From: Hymenobacter sp. 15J16-1T3B
GTDB taxonomy: Bacteria; Bacteroidota; Bacteroidia; Cytophagales; Hymenobacteraceae
NCBI RefSeq assembly: GCF_020711235.1
Contig: NZ_JAJFAV010000018.1
Span: forward strand, 1 to 64,000
DNA: 64,000 nt
Direction: 5' to 3'
Shown here piece after piece: positions 52,047-59,027 of the stretch. How positions within the stretch are numbered: the first letter of the stretch is position 1; every line of letters starts with the position of its first letter. Under the pieces are notes generated by a model, which saw only the letters and a list, made by a program, of their open reading frames with translations, did not search any database and was not told the origin of the DNA. The translations under genes and the position numbers were made by a program.

Positions 52047-52376
52047 ATGCCCGCAGCCCAGCAGTTAACCGTCGGCGACGCCGTGCTCTACCCCCGCGAG
52101 CACGCGGTGGGCCTCATCTACGAAGTCTACGAGCGCGGCCCGGGAGAGCGGCCCGGCGTGCAGCTGCTGCTCAGCCGGGGCGGGCGCGACCTGAGCGGCT
52201 TCAGCGCCGAGGAGGCCGACCAGTTCCTGGTACCCCTGGGGCATACGGGCCTGCGCTACGAGTTTACCCACGTGGGCCAGCTGCACGCCGACTACCGCCG
52301 CGGCCATTTCGCCGCCTTTGCCACGGCCCGGCTGCTGGCCGGCTTTCAGGACCCGCGCTACCTGGCCGTGCCCTGA
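52047..52376 (+). CDS. Small plasmid protein, unknown
   Basis: The 109-residue product starts MPAAQQLTVGDAVLYPREHA with a beta-rich N-terminus and ends with an HFAAFATARLLAGF helix. No family is recognised. It lies 33 bp downstream of the previous small gene and 44 bp before the next. Another long frame over the same bases, starting at 52010, is Arg/Pro-rich and was rejected except for its last part, which is the next gene. Confidence 0.55.
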   Translation: MPAAQQLTVGDAVLYPREHAVGLIYEVYERGPGERPGVQLLLSRGGRDLSGFSAEEADQFLVPLGHTGLRYEFTHVGQLHADYRRGHFAAFATARLLAGFQDPRYLAVP

Positions 52377-52420
52377 ACGACCCTGCTACCCGCGCTTTCC
52401 CTAACGTTTACCCTCTTCCC

Positions 52421-52816
52421 ATGCCCCAGCAACCCAACTCCGCCGCCCTCTCCAACCCGTTTCCTCCGCAGCAGGCCTACCTGGCCATTGAGCAGCAACC
52501 CGTCAATGCGGCCGAACAACGCCGCCTGCTGGCCCTGCGCCGGCACGTGCAGGCTCACACCCATACCACCGATTTGCGCGGGCTGGCGGGGGCGGTGAAG
52601 AAGCTCTTGGGTCCCGGCTACGAGGTGGGCTGCGGCAGCGCCCACATCTGGGTGCAGCGCGCCGGCGAGCAGCAGCGCCTGGCCGTCGTGGCCGACCGGC
52701 TGACAACGGCTTACCGCGACTGGTTTGAGCCTCTACCCGACCCTCCCGCTACCAGCCGTACCTCCCGCCGGCGCCTTTCCGGCGGGCTGCTTGACGCCGG
52801 TCCCGAGCAATCTTGA
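52421..52816 (+). CDS. Small plasmid protein, unknown
   Basis: From ATG 52421 the product is 131 residues. Polar N-terminus, then NAAEQRRLLALRRHVQAHTHT, a KKLLGPGYEVGCGSAHIWVQ strand-turn region and a Pro/Arg-rich tail. There are similar helical patterns to MPs of plasmid accessory regions but no family I can name. It ends 9 bp before the long hairpin, which probably ends this short-gene unit. Confidence 0.5.
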   Translation: MPQQPNSAALSNPFPPQQAYLAIEQQPVNAAEQRRLLALRRHVQAHTHTTDLRGLAGAVKKLLGPGYEVGCGSAHIWVQRAGEQQRLAVVADRLTTAYRDWFEPLPDPPATSRTSRRRLSGGLLDAGPEQS

Positions 52817-52825
52817 GTTCCAGCC

Positions 52826-52885
52826 GTGTCCCAACAAACAAGCGCAGCCGCCAAACTCGGCGGCTGCGCTTGTTTGTTGGGACAC
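52826..52885. repeat. Perfect 27-bp hairpin
   Basis: Arms of 27 bp (52826-52852 and 52859-52885) are perfect reverse complements with a 6-nt loop. It is much longer than a usual terminator stem. It lies 9 bp past the previous stop and 7 bp before leader cassette copy 2. It may end transcription from the left, and as single-stranded DNA it would fold strongly. Confidence 0.85.
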
Positions 52886-52892
52886 CTAATGC

Positions 52893-53021
52893 GGGCAGTG
52901 GGGCAAAGAAGACTGATTAAAAAGAGCAAAAAGATACATAAAATAGGTAAAAAAGAGAACGAGCGGAGCGGTTGTTTCGTTTAATATACAGAGGCAAGCA
53001 TCAATAAATCAGCTCTGTATT
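52893..53021 (+). promoter_or_regulatory. Leader/promoter cassette, copy 2
   Basis: This 129-bp leader of the DUF3846-like gene shares GGGCAGTG, the identical 18-bp block (52919-52936) and TTTCGTTTAATA (52975-52986) with the ardC leader. Anchor spacings (26, 56, 47 bp) are the same. The sequence between anchors has drifted, so the spacing appears selected. Confidence 0.7.
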
Positions 53022-53624
53022 ATGGAAAATGCGCCCCGTTCAATTGTCGCCAAACCGTTGCTTTTCAGCCTGCACAACACTGAGTTGGTGAGGCCCGAGG
53101 GCGCCAACTTCCCGCTGCCGCCCCGCCTGTTTCTGCGCACCGCGCCCGGCCAGCCCGCGCACATTGTGGCCCTGTGTGGCACCACGGGCAAGCTCTTTCC
53201 GACGACGAGCTACGATGGCGGCCCGTTCCAGGTAGTAGGCGGTGCTGCCTACGCCACTCGCCAGGCCCTCGGGACGTATTTCCTGACCCAGCACGCGGGC
53301 ATGCTGCCCGCCGAGGGGGCCGCCACGCTGCTGGGCGTGGACGGCAGCACCCGCGAGCTACGCCCCGAAAAGGGCCGCAAAAGCTTTGGCCTGGCCCAAC
53401 TGTACGCCGCGCTGGAAGCCAACTACATCGACGTGCACTGCCCCCAGCATGGGCCTTACGAGGGCTACATCCTGGTGTTTGACGACGAGGGCAAAGACCG
53501 CCGGCGCCCCATCAACCCGCTGGCCACGGCCCTGTGGTACGAAACCTACCCCCTGGAGCACTATTCGCCCGTCGACGTAGTGGCCGGTCCGGTGCTGCTG
53601 ATGAAGTCCGCTTTGCTGCGCTGA
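53022..53624 (+). CDS. DUF3846-like plasmid protein
   Basis: The 200-residue product has an N-terminal part of unknown type (about 1-100) with PLLFSLHNTELVRPEGANF and a C-terminal region resembling DUF3846: LGVDGSTRELRPEKG, LQ-like LYAALEANYIDVHC, ILVFDDEGKDRRRPINPLATALWY and DVVAGPVLLM (about 103-196). The family occurs in plasmids and phages, with unknown role. It is preceded by leader cassette copy 2, linking its expression to ardC. Its N-terminal segment is not accounted for by DUF3846. Confidence 0.65.
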   Translation: MENAPRSIVAKPLLFSLHNTELVRPEGANFPLPPRLFLRTAPGQPAHIVALCGTTGKLFPTTSYDGGPFQVVGGAAYATRQALGTYFLTQHAGMLPAEGAATLLGVDGSTRELRPEKGRKSFGLAQLYAALEANYIDVHCPQHGPYEGYILVFDDEGKDRRRPINPLATALWYETYPLEHYSPVDVVAGPVLLMKSALLR

Positions 53625-53627
53625 ACC

Positions 53628-53669
53628 CAGCGCGGGAGCCGCTCCGGTACCGGAGCGGCTCCCGCGCTG
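53628..53669. repeat. 42-bp perfect palindrome
   Basis: The sequence from 53628 to 53669 is a perfect palindrome of 21-bp arms with centre GGTACC, 3 bp past the stop of the DUF3846-like gene. It can fold into a strong hairpin in RNA or single-stranded DNA. There is no T-tract directly after it, so intrinsic termination is doubtful. Confidence 0.8.
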
Positions 53670-53702
53670 CCTGCCCGTTTCACTCCTCACCGCTTACCGC
53701 CG

Positions 53703-53981
53703 ATGCCTGCTACTTCGAATACATCCATTGCCTCCGCTACCGGCCTCTGCCCTCAACTGGAGGCCCTGCGCACGGAACTGCGCTGCATCCTGCAGCACCC
53801 GGCCATTGCGCCGGCTCGCCGGCAGGCCGCCGAAGCGTTTATGCGCCGGTGCACCGATGCGGCCCGACTAGAACGGTGGCTGGCCCTGGCCGTGACCGAG
53901 TGTGGGCGCTGGGAAGAGCAAACGCTGGCCTCAGAAGACGGGCCCGAAAGAAAAAGAAATTATAGCCAAGTGAGCAGCTAG
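53703..53981 (+). CDS. Small helical protein, unknown
   Basis: The 92-residue product is largely helical: PQLEALRTELRCILQHPAI, ARRQAAEAFMRRCTDAA and ERWLALAVTECGRWEEQ. There are four Cys but no metal motif. It is preceded by the palindrome and followed by the HTH gene after 55 bp. No family is recognised. It shares the size range and orientation of the accessory genes in this stretch. Confidence 0.5.
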   Translation: MPATSNTSIASATGLCPQLEALRTELRCILQHPAIAPARRQAAEAFMRRCTDAARLERWLALAVTECGRWEEQTLASEDGPERKRNYSQVSS

Positions 53982-54036
53982 CACGTAGACAGGCTACCTT
54001 TCGCGCTTTATTCTGTGCCTTTTTAGCCTTTCTTCC

Positions 54037-54312
54037 ATGCCTAAAGTGCCCTCCCCCACCGTGGCTTTCACCGAGCCCCTGACCAGCCCGCCGCGCGTAC
54101 ACCACCCCGCCACCCTGGCCGAGTTGCTGGAAGTTGCCGGTACGCGCAAGCGCATCGTGGAAGCCTGGGGCGTGTCGGCCCGTACCTACGACACCCGCAA
54201 GCGCAGCCCCGGTACCTGCACCGTCGGCGAACTGCAGCAGCTGGCGCGGGTGCTCAATGTCTCCGAAGAGGACCTCTTTGCCGTCGTGCGCGCTGAAGCG
54301 GCCGCGGAGTAA
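54037..54312 (+). CDS. Short HTH-type regulator
   Basis: The 91-residue product has a disordered N-terminus, then a Xre-like four-helix core with LAELLEVAGTRKRIVEAWGVSARTYDTRKRSPGTCTVGELQQLARVLNV, in which the second and third helices resemble an HTH. It lies 9 bp upstream of the metallopeptidase gene, in the arrangement of Xre repressor-ImmA/IrrE pairs, although the HTH here is short. A regulatory relationship is inferred from gene order. Its own target is unknown. Confidence 0.6.
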   Translation: MPKVPSPTVAFTEPLTSPPRVHHPATLAELLEVAGTRKRIVEAWGVSARTYDTRKRSPGTCTVGELQQLARVLNVSEEDLFAVVRAEAAAE

Positions 54313-54321
54313 GGGGTATCA

Positions 54322-54879
54322 ATGGGCAACAAATCATGCCCCGTGCCCGGTGCCGGGATGATTAACCGCTCTGAGCCTAGCTTTGAGCTGGATGTTATTT
54401 CCCGCGACCCTTCCGGTATGGTTTCTGACGCTCAAATCGAGATGAAAATCAAGGAGTTTAAAGCCTGGGTTAATCTCCCGGCTTATGATAGCATTCTCGA
54501 AGCACTCATCAGAAATTCCTACGCGCAGAACATCGGGCTTTCCCTGTACGACAAGGACTGGTCCACCTGTAGTGCTACGACACTCCCCGATGGGAGACGG
54601 GCCTTTTATCTCTGGATAAAGAAAGAGCCCCGTTTTGGCAGCAAAAGGGAAGTGATTTTTGACATCATGCACGAATCGGGGCACGCCCATGATGACGTTG
54701 ACCGGCCATTACCCGGTACTCGCGACCGTGACCCGGTAGCGGAGAGAGGGCGGGAGCTTCGGGCTTGGGCTTATGCTGACGAGCAGTTCGACGCATTCCC
54801 CGACGACCTGGCGGATGCCCAGCCCGAATACGAAGCATATAAGCGGGGGTGCCTGGCAACGTATCCGGCTCCACTTTAG
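54322..54879 (+). CDS. ImmA/IrrE-like zinc metallopeptidase
   Basis: The 185-residue product (in-frame ATG at 54358 as an alternative start) holds HESGH (117-121), the HExxH zinc motif, followed by a D-rich loop and REL/AWAYADEQFDAF near 148-160, where a downstream Glu could be the third ligand. The architecture fits the ImmA/IrrE family that cleaves partner Xre-type repressors to derepress genes under stress. It lies directly after the HTH gene. The overall fit is partial: the N-terminus is longer than usual. Confidence 0.6.
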   Translation: MGNKSCPVPGAGMINRSEPSFELDVISRDPSGMVSDAQIEMKIKEFKAWVNLPAYDSILEALIRNSYAQNIGLSLYDKDWSTCSATTLPDGRRAFYLWIKKEPRFGSKREVIFDIMHESGHAHDDVDRPLPGTRDRDPVAERGRELRAWAYADEQFDAFPDDLADAQPEYEAYKRGCLATYPAPL

Positions 54880-54934
54880 CCATTGCGGCCTACGCGCTCC
54901 GTGCTGGTAAACGGCCTGCGAGCTGTTCTGCCGG

Positions 54935-56212
54935 TTACTGCGCCGCCTCGAAGGCGCCCGCCATCAGCTCCTGCTCGGTGCGCGAGACCTGATACCGGCT
55001 GGCCACGTCCGGCCATTGCCGCACCGCGGCCACAACCTGCGCGAGCACCGTTTCGGCCTGTGCGGCCGACAGGCGGAAGTAGGGGGCTACCTCCCGGGCC
55101 AGGTCGAGGTCGAGCGCATTGTCCGTTTCGGAGATGTTGAGCTTGAGGCCCTGCCCGTAGCGGATGGGGTTCAGGTCGAACGCCGGCGCGAGGCGCCAGC
55201 CCCGGGGCGTGAGCAGAAAGCCGTGGTTGCGCAGGTGGTCGTCGGTGTTCGAGACGCAGATGTTGAACACGATGCGCCGCCAGAGCTCCGTCAGGTCCCC
55301 GGCCACCTGGGCGCCCTGCTGGATGAGCAGGCCCGCCAGTTCCAGGTAGCTGGCCCCGTCCTGGTGGTCCGTGCCGTCCTGGTAGCCCAGCAGGGTCATA
55401 GCCGAGGCAAAGTGCAGCCGCTCGCCGGTGGCCGTGCGGTCAAAGCGCTGGGAAAGGAAGGTGTGGTGGCGGCTGTTGAAGCGCTGGGCCCGGCCGGTGG
55501 CCACCTGCAGGCCGGCGGCCTGGGCCAACTCGTTCACGACGGCTTCCCAGGCGCCGACGTCGTGCTCGTCCTGCCCGCTGGGGAACTTGGCAATCCACAA
55601 TTGTCCGTGCTCGTCCACCACGCTGGCCTTGGGCCGCGCCCCGCCCAGTGAGGAGCCAGGCGCGACCAGCATAAACAGCCACTTAAGGTAGTCCGGGTCC
55701 TGGGGCGCGTCCACCCGCTCCAGCTGCAAGCTGGCGTATTCCAACTCCCGCAGGGACGTCCACGGCGGGGCCGCCATGGCCCGGTTGTCGTTGAGAAACG
55801 GGCCGGCCGGGTCGGTTTTGAAACGCAGCCCGCCCATGCGGTGGCCATCGAAGACCCCCAGCAGGTAGTCCGATTCGAGCAGCGGCCGCTCGCGGCGCTC
55901 CTCCTGCCGGGCCAGGGCGGCTTCGCGCCGGCGCATGAGCAGCCGCCCCCAGCGGTCGGGCGAGGAATCCAGGAACAGGCCAAAGTTGGACTGGTCTTCC
56001 GGCAGGTACTGCGGCCCGGCAAACAGCTGCAGCGCCGGGTCAAGCGCCTGGGCCTGCGGCTGGGCCAGCCACTGCGCGTCGTAGGCAAAGGAAAACACTT
56101 CTTTGCCCCGCACCGGCACGGCCGAGAGCGTGCCCATCAGCTGCGGTCCATCGGCCAGGCCCTGCCAGTCGGCGTACACGTAGAGCTGGCGGCGTTCAGC
56201 GGTTTTGGCCAT
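54935..56212 (-). CDS. hipA: HipA-family kinase toxin
   Basis: From ATG 56212 the product is 425 residues, with an N-terminal region containing FSYAYDAQWL-like FSFAYDAQWLAQPQAQALD, GPQYLPEDQSNFGLFLDSSPDRWGRLLMRRRE, and the kinase core. SLGGARPKASVVDEHGQLWIAKFPS is the nucleotide loop with the Lys. NTDDHLRNHGFLL (about 318-330) carries the catalytic Asp. HipA phosphorylates a translation factor or tRNA synthetase when not bound by HipB. A 4-bp gap separates it from hipB. Both together would form a plasmid-stabilising addiction unit. Confidence 0.9.
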   Translation of the reverse strand: MAKTAERRQLYVYADWQGLADGPQLMGTLSAVPVRGKEVFSFAYDAQWLAQPQAQALDPALQLFAGPQYLPEDQSNFGLFLDSSPDRWGRLLMRRREAALARQEERRERPLLESDYLLGVFDGHRMGGLRFKTDPAGPFLNDNRAMAAPPWTSLRELEYASLQLERVDAPQDPDYLKWLFMLVAPGSSLGGARPKASVVDEHGQLWIAKFPSGQDEHDVGAWEAVVNELAQAAGLQVATGRAQRFNSRHHTFLSQRFDRTATGERLHFASAMTLLGYQDGTDHQDGASYLELAGLLIQQGAQVAGDLTELWRRIVFNICVSNTDDHLRNHGFLLTPRGWRLAPAFDLNPIRYGQGLKLNISETDNALDLDLAREVAPYFRLSAAQAETVLAQVVAAVRQWPDVASRYQVSRTEQELMAGAFEAAQ

Positions 56213-56216
56213 GGAA

Positions 56217-56540
56217 CTACTCGCCAGCAGATTGTTTCGGGGCGCGGGCGCTAACCACCAGTTCGGCATCCTGCAGCTTGCGGCCCAATACGTCGTCGGC
56301 TGCCAGCTGGAGCAGGGTTTTTTCCAGCCCCAGCACGAACAGCACCTGCAGGTAGGCCCCCATGCTCACCGTGGCAGCGCCCTGCTCGATGGCGTGCAGG
56401 GTGTTGCGGCTGATGGCCGCGCGCTCCGCCACCCGGGCCGCGCTGAGCTTGCGGCGCAGGCGGGCCAGGCGGATGTTTTCCCCCGTCTGCGTCAGCAGCT
56501 GCTGCAATCGTGGTAACAGGACAACGGATTCTTTTGGCAT
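56217..56540 (-). CDS. hipB: HipB-like HTH antitoxin
   Basis: From ATG 56540 the product is 107 residues. It has a Xre HTH core: IRLARLRRKLSAARVAERAAISRNTLHAIEQG (about 23-54), followed by a helix and a C-terminal tail. The start codon lies inside one arm of the operator, so the longer frame to 56561 is unlikely. It should bind HipA and the operator to repress the operon. It is followed after 4 bp by hipA. Confidence 0.87.
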   Translation of the reverse strand: MPKESVVLLPRLQQLLTQTGENIRLARLRRKLSAARVAERAAISRNTLHAIEQGAATVSMGAYLQVLFVLGLEKTLLQLAADDVLGRKLQDAELVVSARAPKQSAGE

Positions 56541-56595
56541 AATGCGCAATATGATGAGCAAAAATACCTGATAGCGCCCAATTTATTGCGCATTA
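56540..56595. promoter_or_regulatory. hipBA operator (11-bp inverted repeat)
   Basis: TAATGCGCAAT (56540-56550) and its exact reverse complement ATTGCGCATTA (56585-56595) flank 34 bp of AT-rich sequence upstream of hipB. The first arm abuts the hipB start codon, so bound HipB would occlude the promoter and start. Direct binding is inferred. Confidence 0.6.
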
Positions 56596-56723
56596 TTTTA
56601 ATTGCCGCCGTTGCCCATGTCCCGCAACCGGTTGTACTGGCAGCGGTATAAAACCTGTGGCTTTTTTCCCTGACTACGACGACGCTCACCATTAGCTACG
56701 GCGCACCAGCCGAAGGCAAGCAC

Positions 56724-57668
56724 CTAGCGCAACCCGCAGATTTTCAAAAACAGCCCACCCGGATTTTTAGTCGCCTTGACCTTATCGGTTTTCAGCTGGT
56801 AGGTGAACTTGAACAGCTGGTCCAGGTGCTTGGCATCCCCGAGGATGGTGGCCACCAGCTGCGGCTGGGTAATGCCCAGCGCGTCCAGGTGCTGCCGGGC
56901 AGCGAAGGCCCGGGCGTCCTCAGCCGGCTGCTCGAACGGGATGGGCAGCTGCTGGGGGTGCTGGCGGGCGATGGTGAAGCGCACCGCGTCGTAGGCCCTG
57001 CCCTTCTTGACCAGCTCGTAGTCAATCTTGAGGTCGGTGTGCTCGCTGACCTGGCGCACGGCAATGTCGAGCACCCGGGCTTTAAGTTGGCTGATGTTCT
57101 GAAACAGCTCCGGCTCCTTGCCCTTGGGGTCTTTCAGGTGCAGCATCTGCTTGAACTCGTCCAGTGGGTAGGTACGGGTCGAGGTTTTGTCCTTCCATTG
57201 GCTCACCAGCTGGTAGATGCGCTTGGCGTACTTGCTGCTCAGCTTCAGGGCCGAGTGCAGCTGGTAGGACGTAAAATTTTCCTTGAGGTTGAACAGGTAG
57301 GGGCGAATTGGCGCCGCCAGCTGAATCTGCAGGCAGCCTTTGCCCTTGATGTACTCCACGCGCTGAAACATCCACAGCTGCTGGTAGGTGCGCTCGCTTT
57401 CCACCTCGAACATCCGCGAGCCCATGTCGGCCGTCGCTTCGCGCAGCTGCTGGTAGTTCCACTGCCGCCCGGTCAGCGCTTCCACATCCTTCACGTAAAT
57501 CGTGTATTCTTGGTCGGCCGTGTCGTCCCGGCGTAGCCGGGAGAGCAGGTAGAAGAATATGTCGAGCTGGCAAGCGGTGTAGTCGTAGCGCGCCTGGGTG
57601 ATGGCATTGTGCTGGCGAACAACGGGGGTGGGCTCCACCACCACAACGGCAGTTTCTTCGGGCTTCAT
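56724..57668 (-). CDS. repB: Rep_3-family replication initiator
   Basis: The 314-residue protein has two winged-helix domains of the Rep_3 (RepB/RepA-type) initiators. The first shows ITQARYDYTACQLDIFFYLLSRL and VEALTGRQWNYQQLREAT; the second has ALKLSSKYAKRIYQLVSQW and YPLDEFKQMLHL. It binds iterons upstream of its own gene at 57734-57854 to open the origin. The C-terminal tail (about 240-314) is helical. A -7 element is just upstream and overlaps the iteron region, implying autorepression. Confidence 0.93.
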   Translation of the reverse strand: MKPEETAVVVVEPTPVVRQHNAITQARYDYTACQLDIFFYLLSRLRRDDTADQEYTIYVKDVEALTGRQWNYQQLREATADMGSRMFEVESERTYQQLWMFQRVEYIKGKGCLQIQLAAPIRPYLFNLKENFTSYQLHSALKLSSKYAKRIYQLVSQWKDKTSTRTYPLDEFKQMLHLKDPKGKEPELFQNISQLKARVLDIAVRQVSEHTDLKIDYELVKKGRAYDAVRFTIARQHPQQLPIPFEQPAEDARAFAARQHLDALGITQPQLVATILGDAKHLDQLFKFTYQLKTDKVKATKNPGGLFLKICGLR

Positions 57669-57697
57669 AGGGTAGCAGATACGGACGCGGGATAAGG

Positions 57698-57705
57698 CAA
57701 ATGTA
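57698..57705 (-). promoter_or_regulatory. rep promoter -7 element
   Basis: The minus strand reads TACATTTG, a perfect -7 consensus, 29 bp before the rep start codon. The -33 region would fall about 57725-57735, touching the first degenerate iteron, so Rep binding should repress its own transcription. Confidence 0.6.
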
Positions 57706-57733
57706 AGCCCGCAGAGGATAAAAAACCACAGTG

Positions 57734-57854
57734 GTAATTGAACGTGGTTTTTGGCTTATAAAACGTGGTCTTTAGGCTTATAAAACGTGAGAGTTCGCTT
57801 ATAAAACGTGGTAATAAAAGGTATAAAAAGTGGTTTTTCGCTTATAAAAAGTGG
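57734..57854 (+). repeat. Origin iterons, direct array
   Basis: Five direct copies of the 14-bp iteron CTTATAAAAMGTGG start at 57755, 57777, 57798, 57820 and 57841, with spacing 22, 21, 22 and 21 bp, two helical turns. Copy 57777 ends in A and copy 57820 begins GG. A degenerate sixth copy is at 57734-57747. The array lies upstream of rep, with an AT-rich stretch after it (57855-57890). This is the likely vegetative origin. Confidence 0.88.
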
Positions 57855-58087
57855 TTTTATACCATTATATACTACTGTGTATCAGCGAGTTATGAGCCCT
57901 ACAAATAGAACAAGTAATAGCAAATAACTCACAAAGGTTGATGTTACCCCCCTCGATAAGCTTTTAGATGGTCGGCTGCAAACCACCAGCCAAACAAACA
58001 AGAAAACAACACAACGAACAGAAGAAAACAGACGTCATTAATGGATTGCACTTTTTTAAGACGTTAGTTACTGATTCAAAGTTAATC

Positions 58088-58427
58088 TCACGTTTTATAA
58101 GCGACTACAGCTTCTCGAAGCCGAGACGGGAATCGGTGCTCTGCACCACTTTTTATAAGTCATTCCAACTTTTTTCAAGGTCAAACAGATGTTTACTAAC
58201 TTTTTGCTAACTATTAGCTAACAATGAATTACCACTTTTTATAAGTCCCGGCAGTGCTCCCAGCGGCCAACTAGCACGTTTTATAAGCGCAACCCCAGGC
58301 CACTATCCGCAGTAAATGCCCTCTTTTTGCCCTGGGTGCGCGGTTTAGCTCCCTCAGCGGAACACAGCAGTTGCGCCGCCTGCGGGCAAGGGCGGGCTGC
58401 CAGACGACCGGCGCTTATAAAAAGTGA
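58088..58427. repeat. Origin iterons, second scattered set
   Basis: Further copies of the same 14-mer are on the minus strand at 58088-58101, 58146-58159, 58232-58245 and 58274-58287, and on the plus strand at 58414-58427. They have irregular spacing, unlike the first array. Opposite orientation is typical for incompatibility or copy-control iterons (handcuffing), though this is inferred. No gene is convincing in 57855-58487; the rest is AT-rich then GC-rich non-coding sequence. Confidence 0.75.
58193..58212 (+). repeat. 20-bp direct repeat, origin copy
   Basis: TTACTAACTTTTTGCTAACT differs by one base from the copy at 60498-60517 in the mobilization region 2.3 kb away. Two more CTAAC-like units follow in the next 25 bp. 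It may bind a plasmid or host factor. Confidence 0.6.
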
Positions 58428-58487
58428 GCGCAGCCAGAGGGCATCGCGTGCAGCCTGGCGCCTCCCCTCCCCCACCGCCCAAAAGCA

Positions 58488-58511
58488 AAGCAGCCCCCGA
58501 AGAGGCTGCTT
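58488..58511 (-). terminator. Hairpin terminator after the par operon
   Basis: On the minus strand an 8-bp stem AAGCAGCC / GGCTGCTT (58511-58504 and 58495-58488) is followed by a T-rich tract (TTGCTTTT). It starts 31 bp beyond the stop of the parA partner gene. Confidence 0.65.
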
Positions 58512-58541
58512 GCACTGAGTCGGCGGAGAGAAGCCCCTCCC

Positions 58542-59027
58542 CTACTTAACCGGCAGCTTGCCAGACTTACGCAGGTAGGCATCGTAGTGGCGGTGGGCCG
58601 CCTCCAAGTAGTTCTTGATGGTAGTCGGGGTGTCCGGACCCGGCGTGGCCAGCAGCAGGCTCATCTTAATCTCCTGCACCACGGATTTGGCGATTTGCAC
58701 CGTATGCAGGGGCACTTCGGGCTCCGGGGCTGGTGCCGCGGCCGCGGCGGTCTTACGGCCCCGCGTGGAGGCACGCGCCCGAGCGGCTGTCGGTGGTCCT
58801 GGTTGCGAGACCGTGGGCTGCGGCGCCATAGCTGCGGGTTCAGGGGCAGGGGCCGCAACTACCGGCGCAGCTGTGGGCGTGGGGGGCGCAATGGGCTCTA
58901 CCGGCGCCGGCGGCGTGGTGGCCGTGCGGGTGGCCTCCCCTCCCATTCCCGCCCGGGCCTGCTGGCGAGCCTCTTCGGGTACTTCAATGCGGCGGCGCGG
59001 CGTGATTTGTGGTTTCTCGAAGCCCAT
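58542..59027 (-). CDS. ParA partner with DUF3408/RHH-like C-terminus
   Basis: The 161-residue protein has a basic N-terminus, a long Pro/Ala-rich linker (about 35-105) and a C-terminal segment from HTVQIAKSVVQEIKMSLLL to YLEAAHRHYDAYLRKSG. The latter resembles a ribbon-helix-helix/DUF3408 domain found with ParA in Bacteroidota conjugative elements. It overlaps the parA stop by one base (TAATG), so it is coupled. It is the natural candidate to bind the octamer array upstream of parA and act as ParB-like centromere protein. Confidence 0.7.
   Translation of the reverse strand: MGFEKPQITPRRRIEVPEEARQQARAGMGGEATRTATTPPAPVEPIAPPTPTAAPVVAAPAPEPAAMAPQPTVSQPGPPTAARARASTRGRKTAAAAAPAPEPEVPLHTVQIAKSVVQEIKMSLLLATPGPDTPTTIKNYLEAAHRHYDAYLRKSGKLPVK

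Noticed and set aside
52010-52420. Plus-strand frame overlapping the gene at 52047-52376
   Set aside because: Arg/Pro/Ala-rich composition; only the part after ATG 52421 looks like a real protein.
57734-58427. CRISPR or insertion-sequence ends in the iteron region
   Set aside because: The 14-bp units are spaced by two helical turns beside a Rep_3 gene, and no transposase is nearby.
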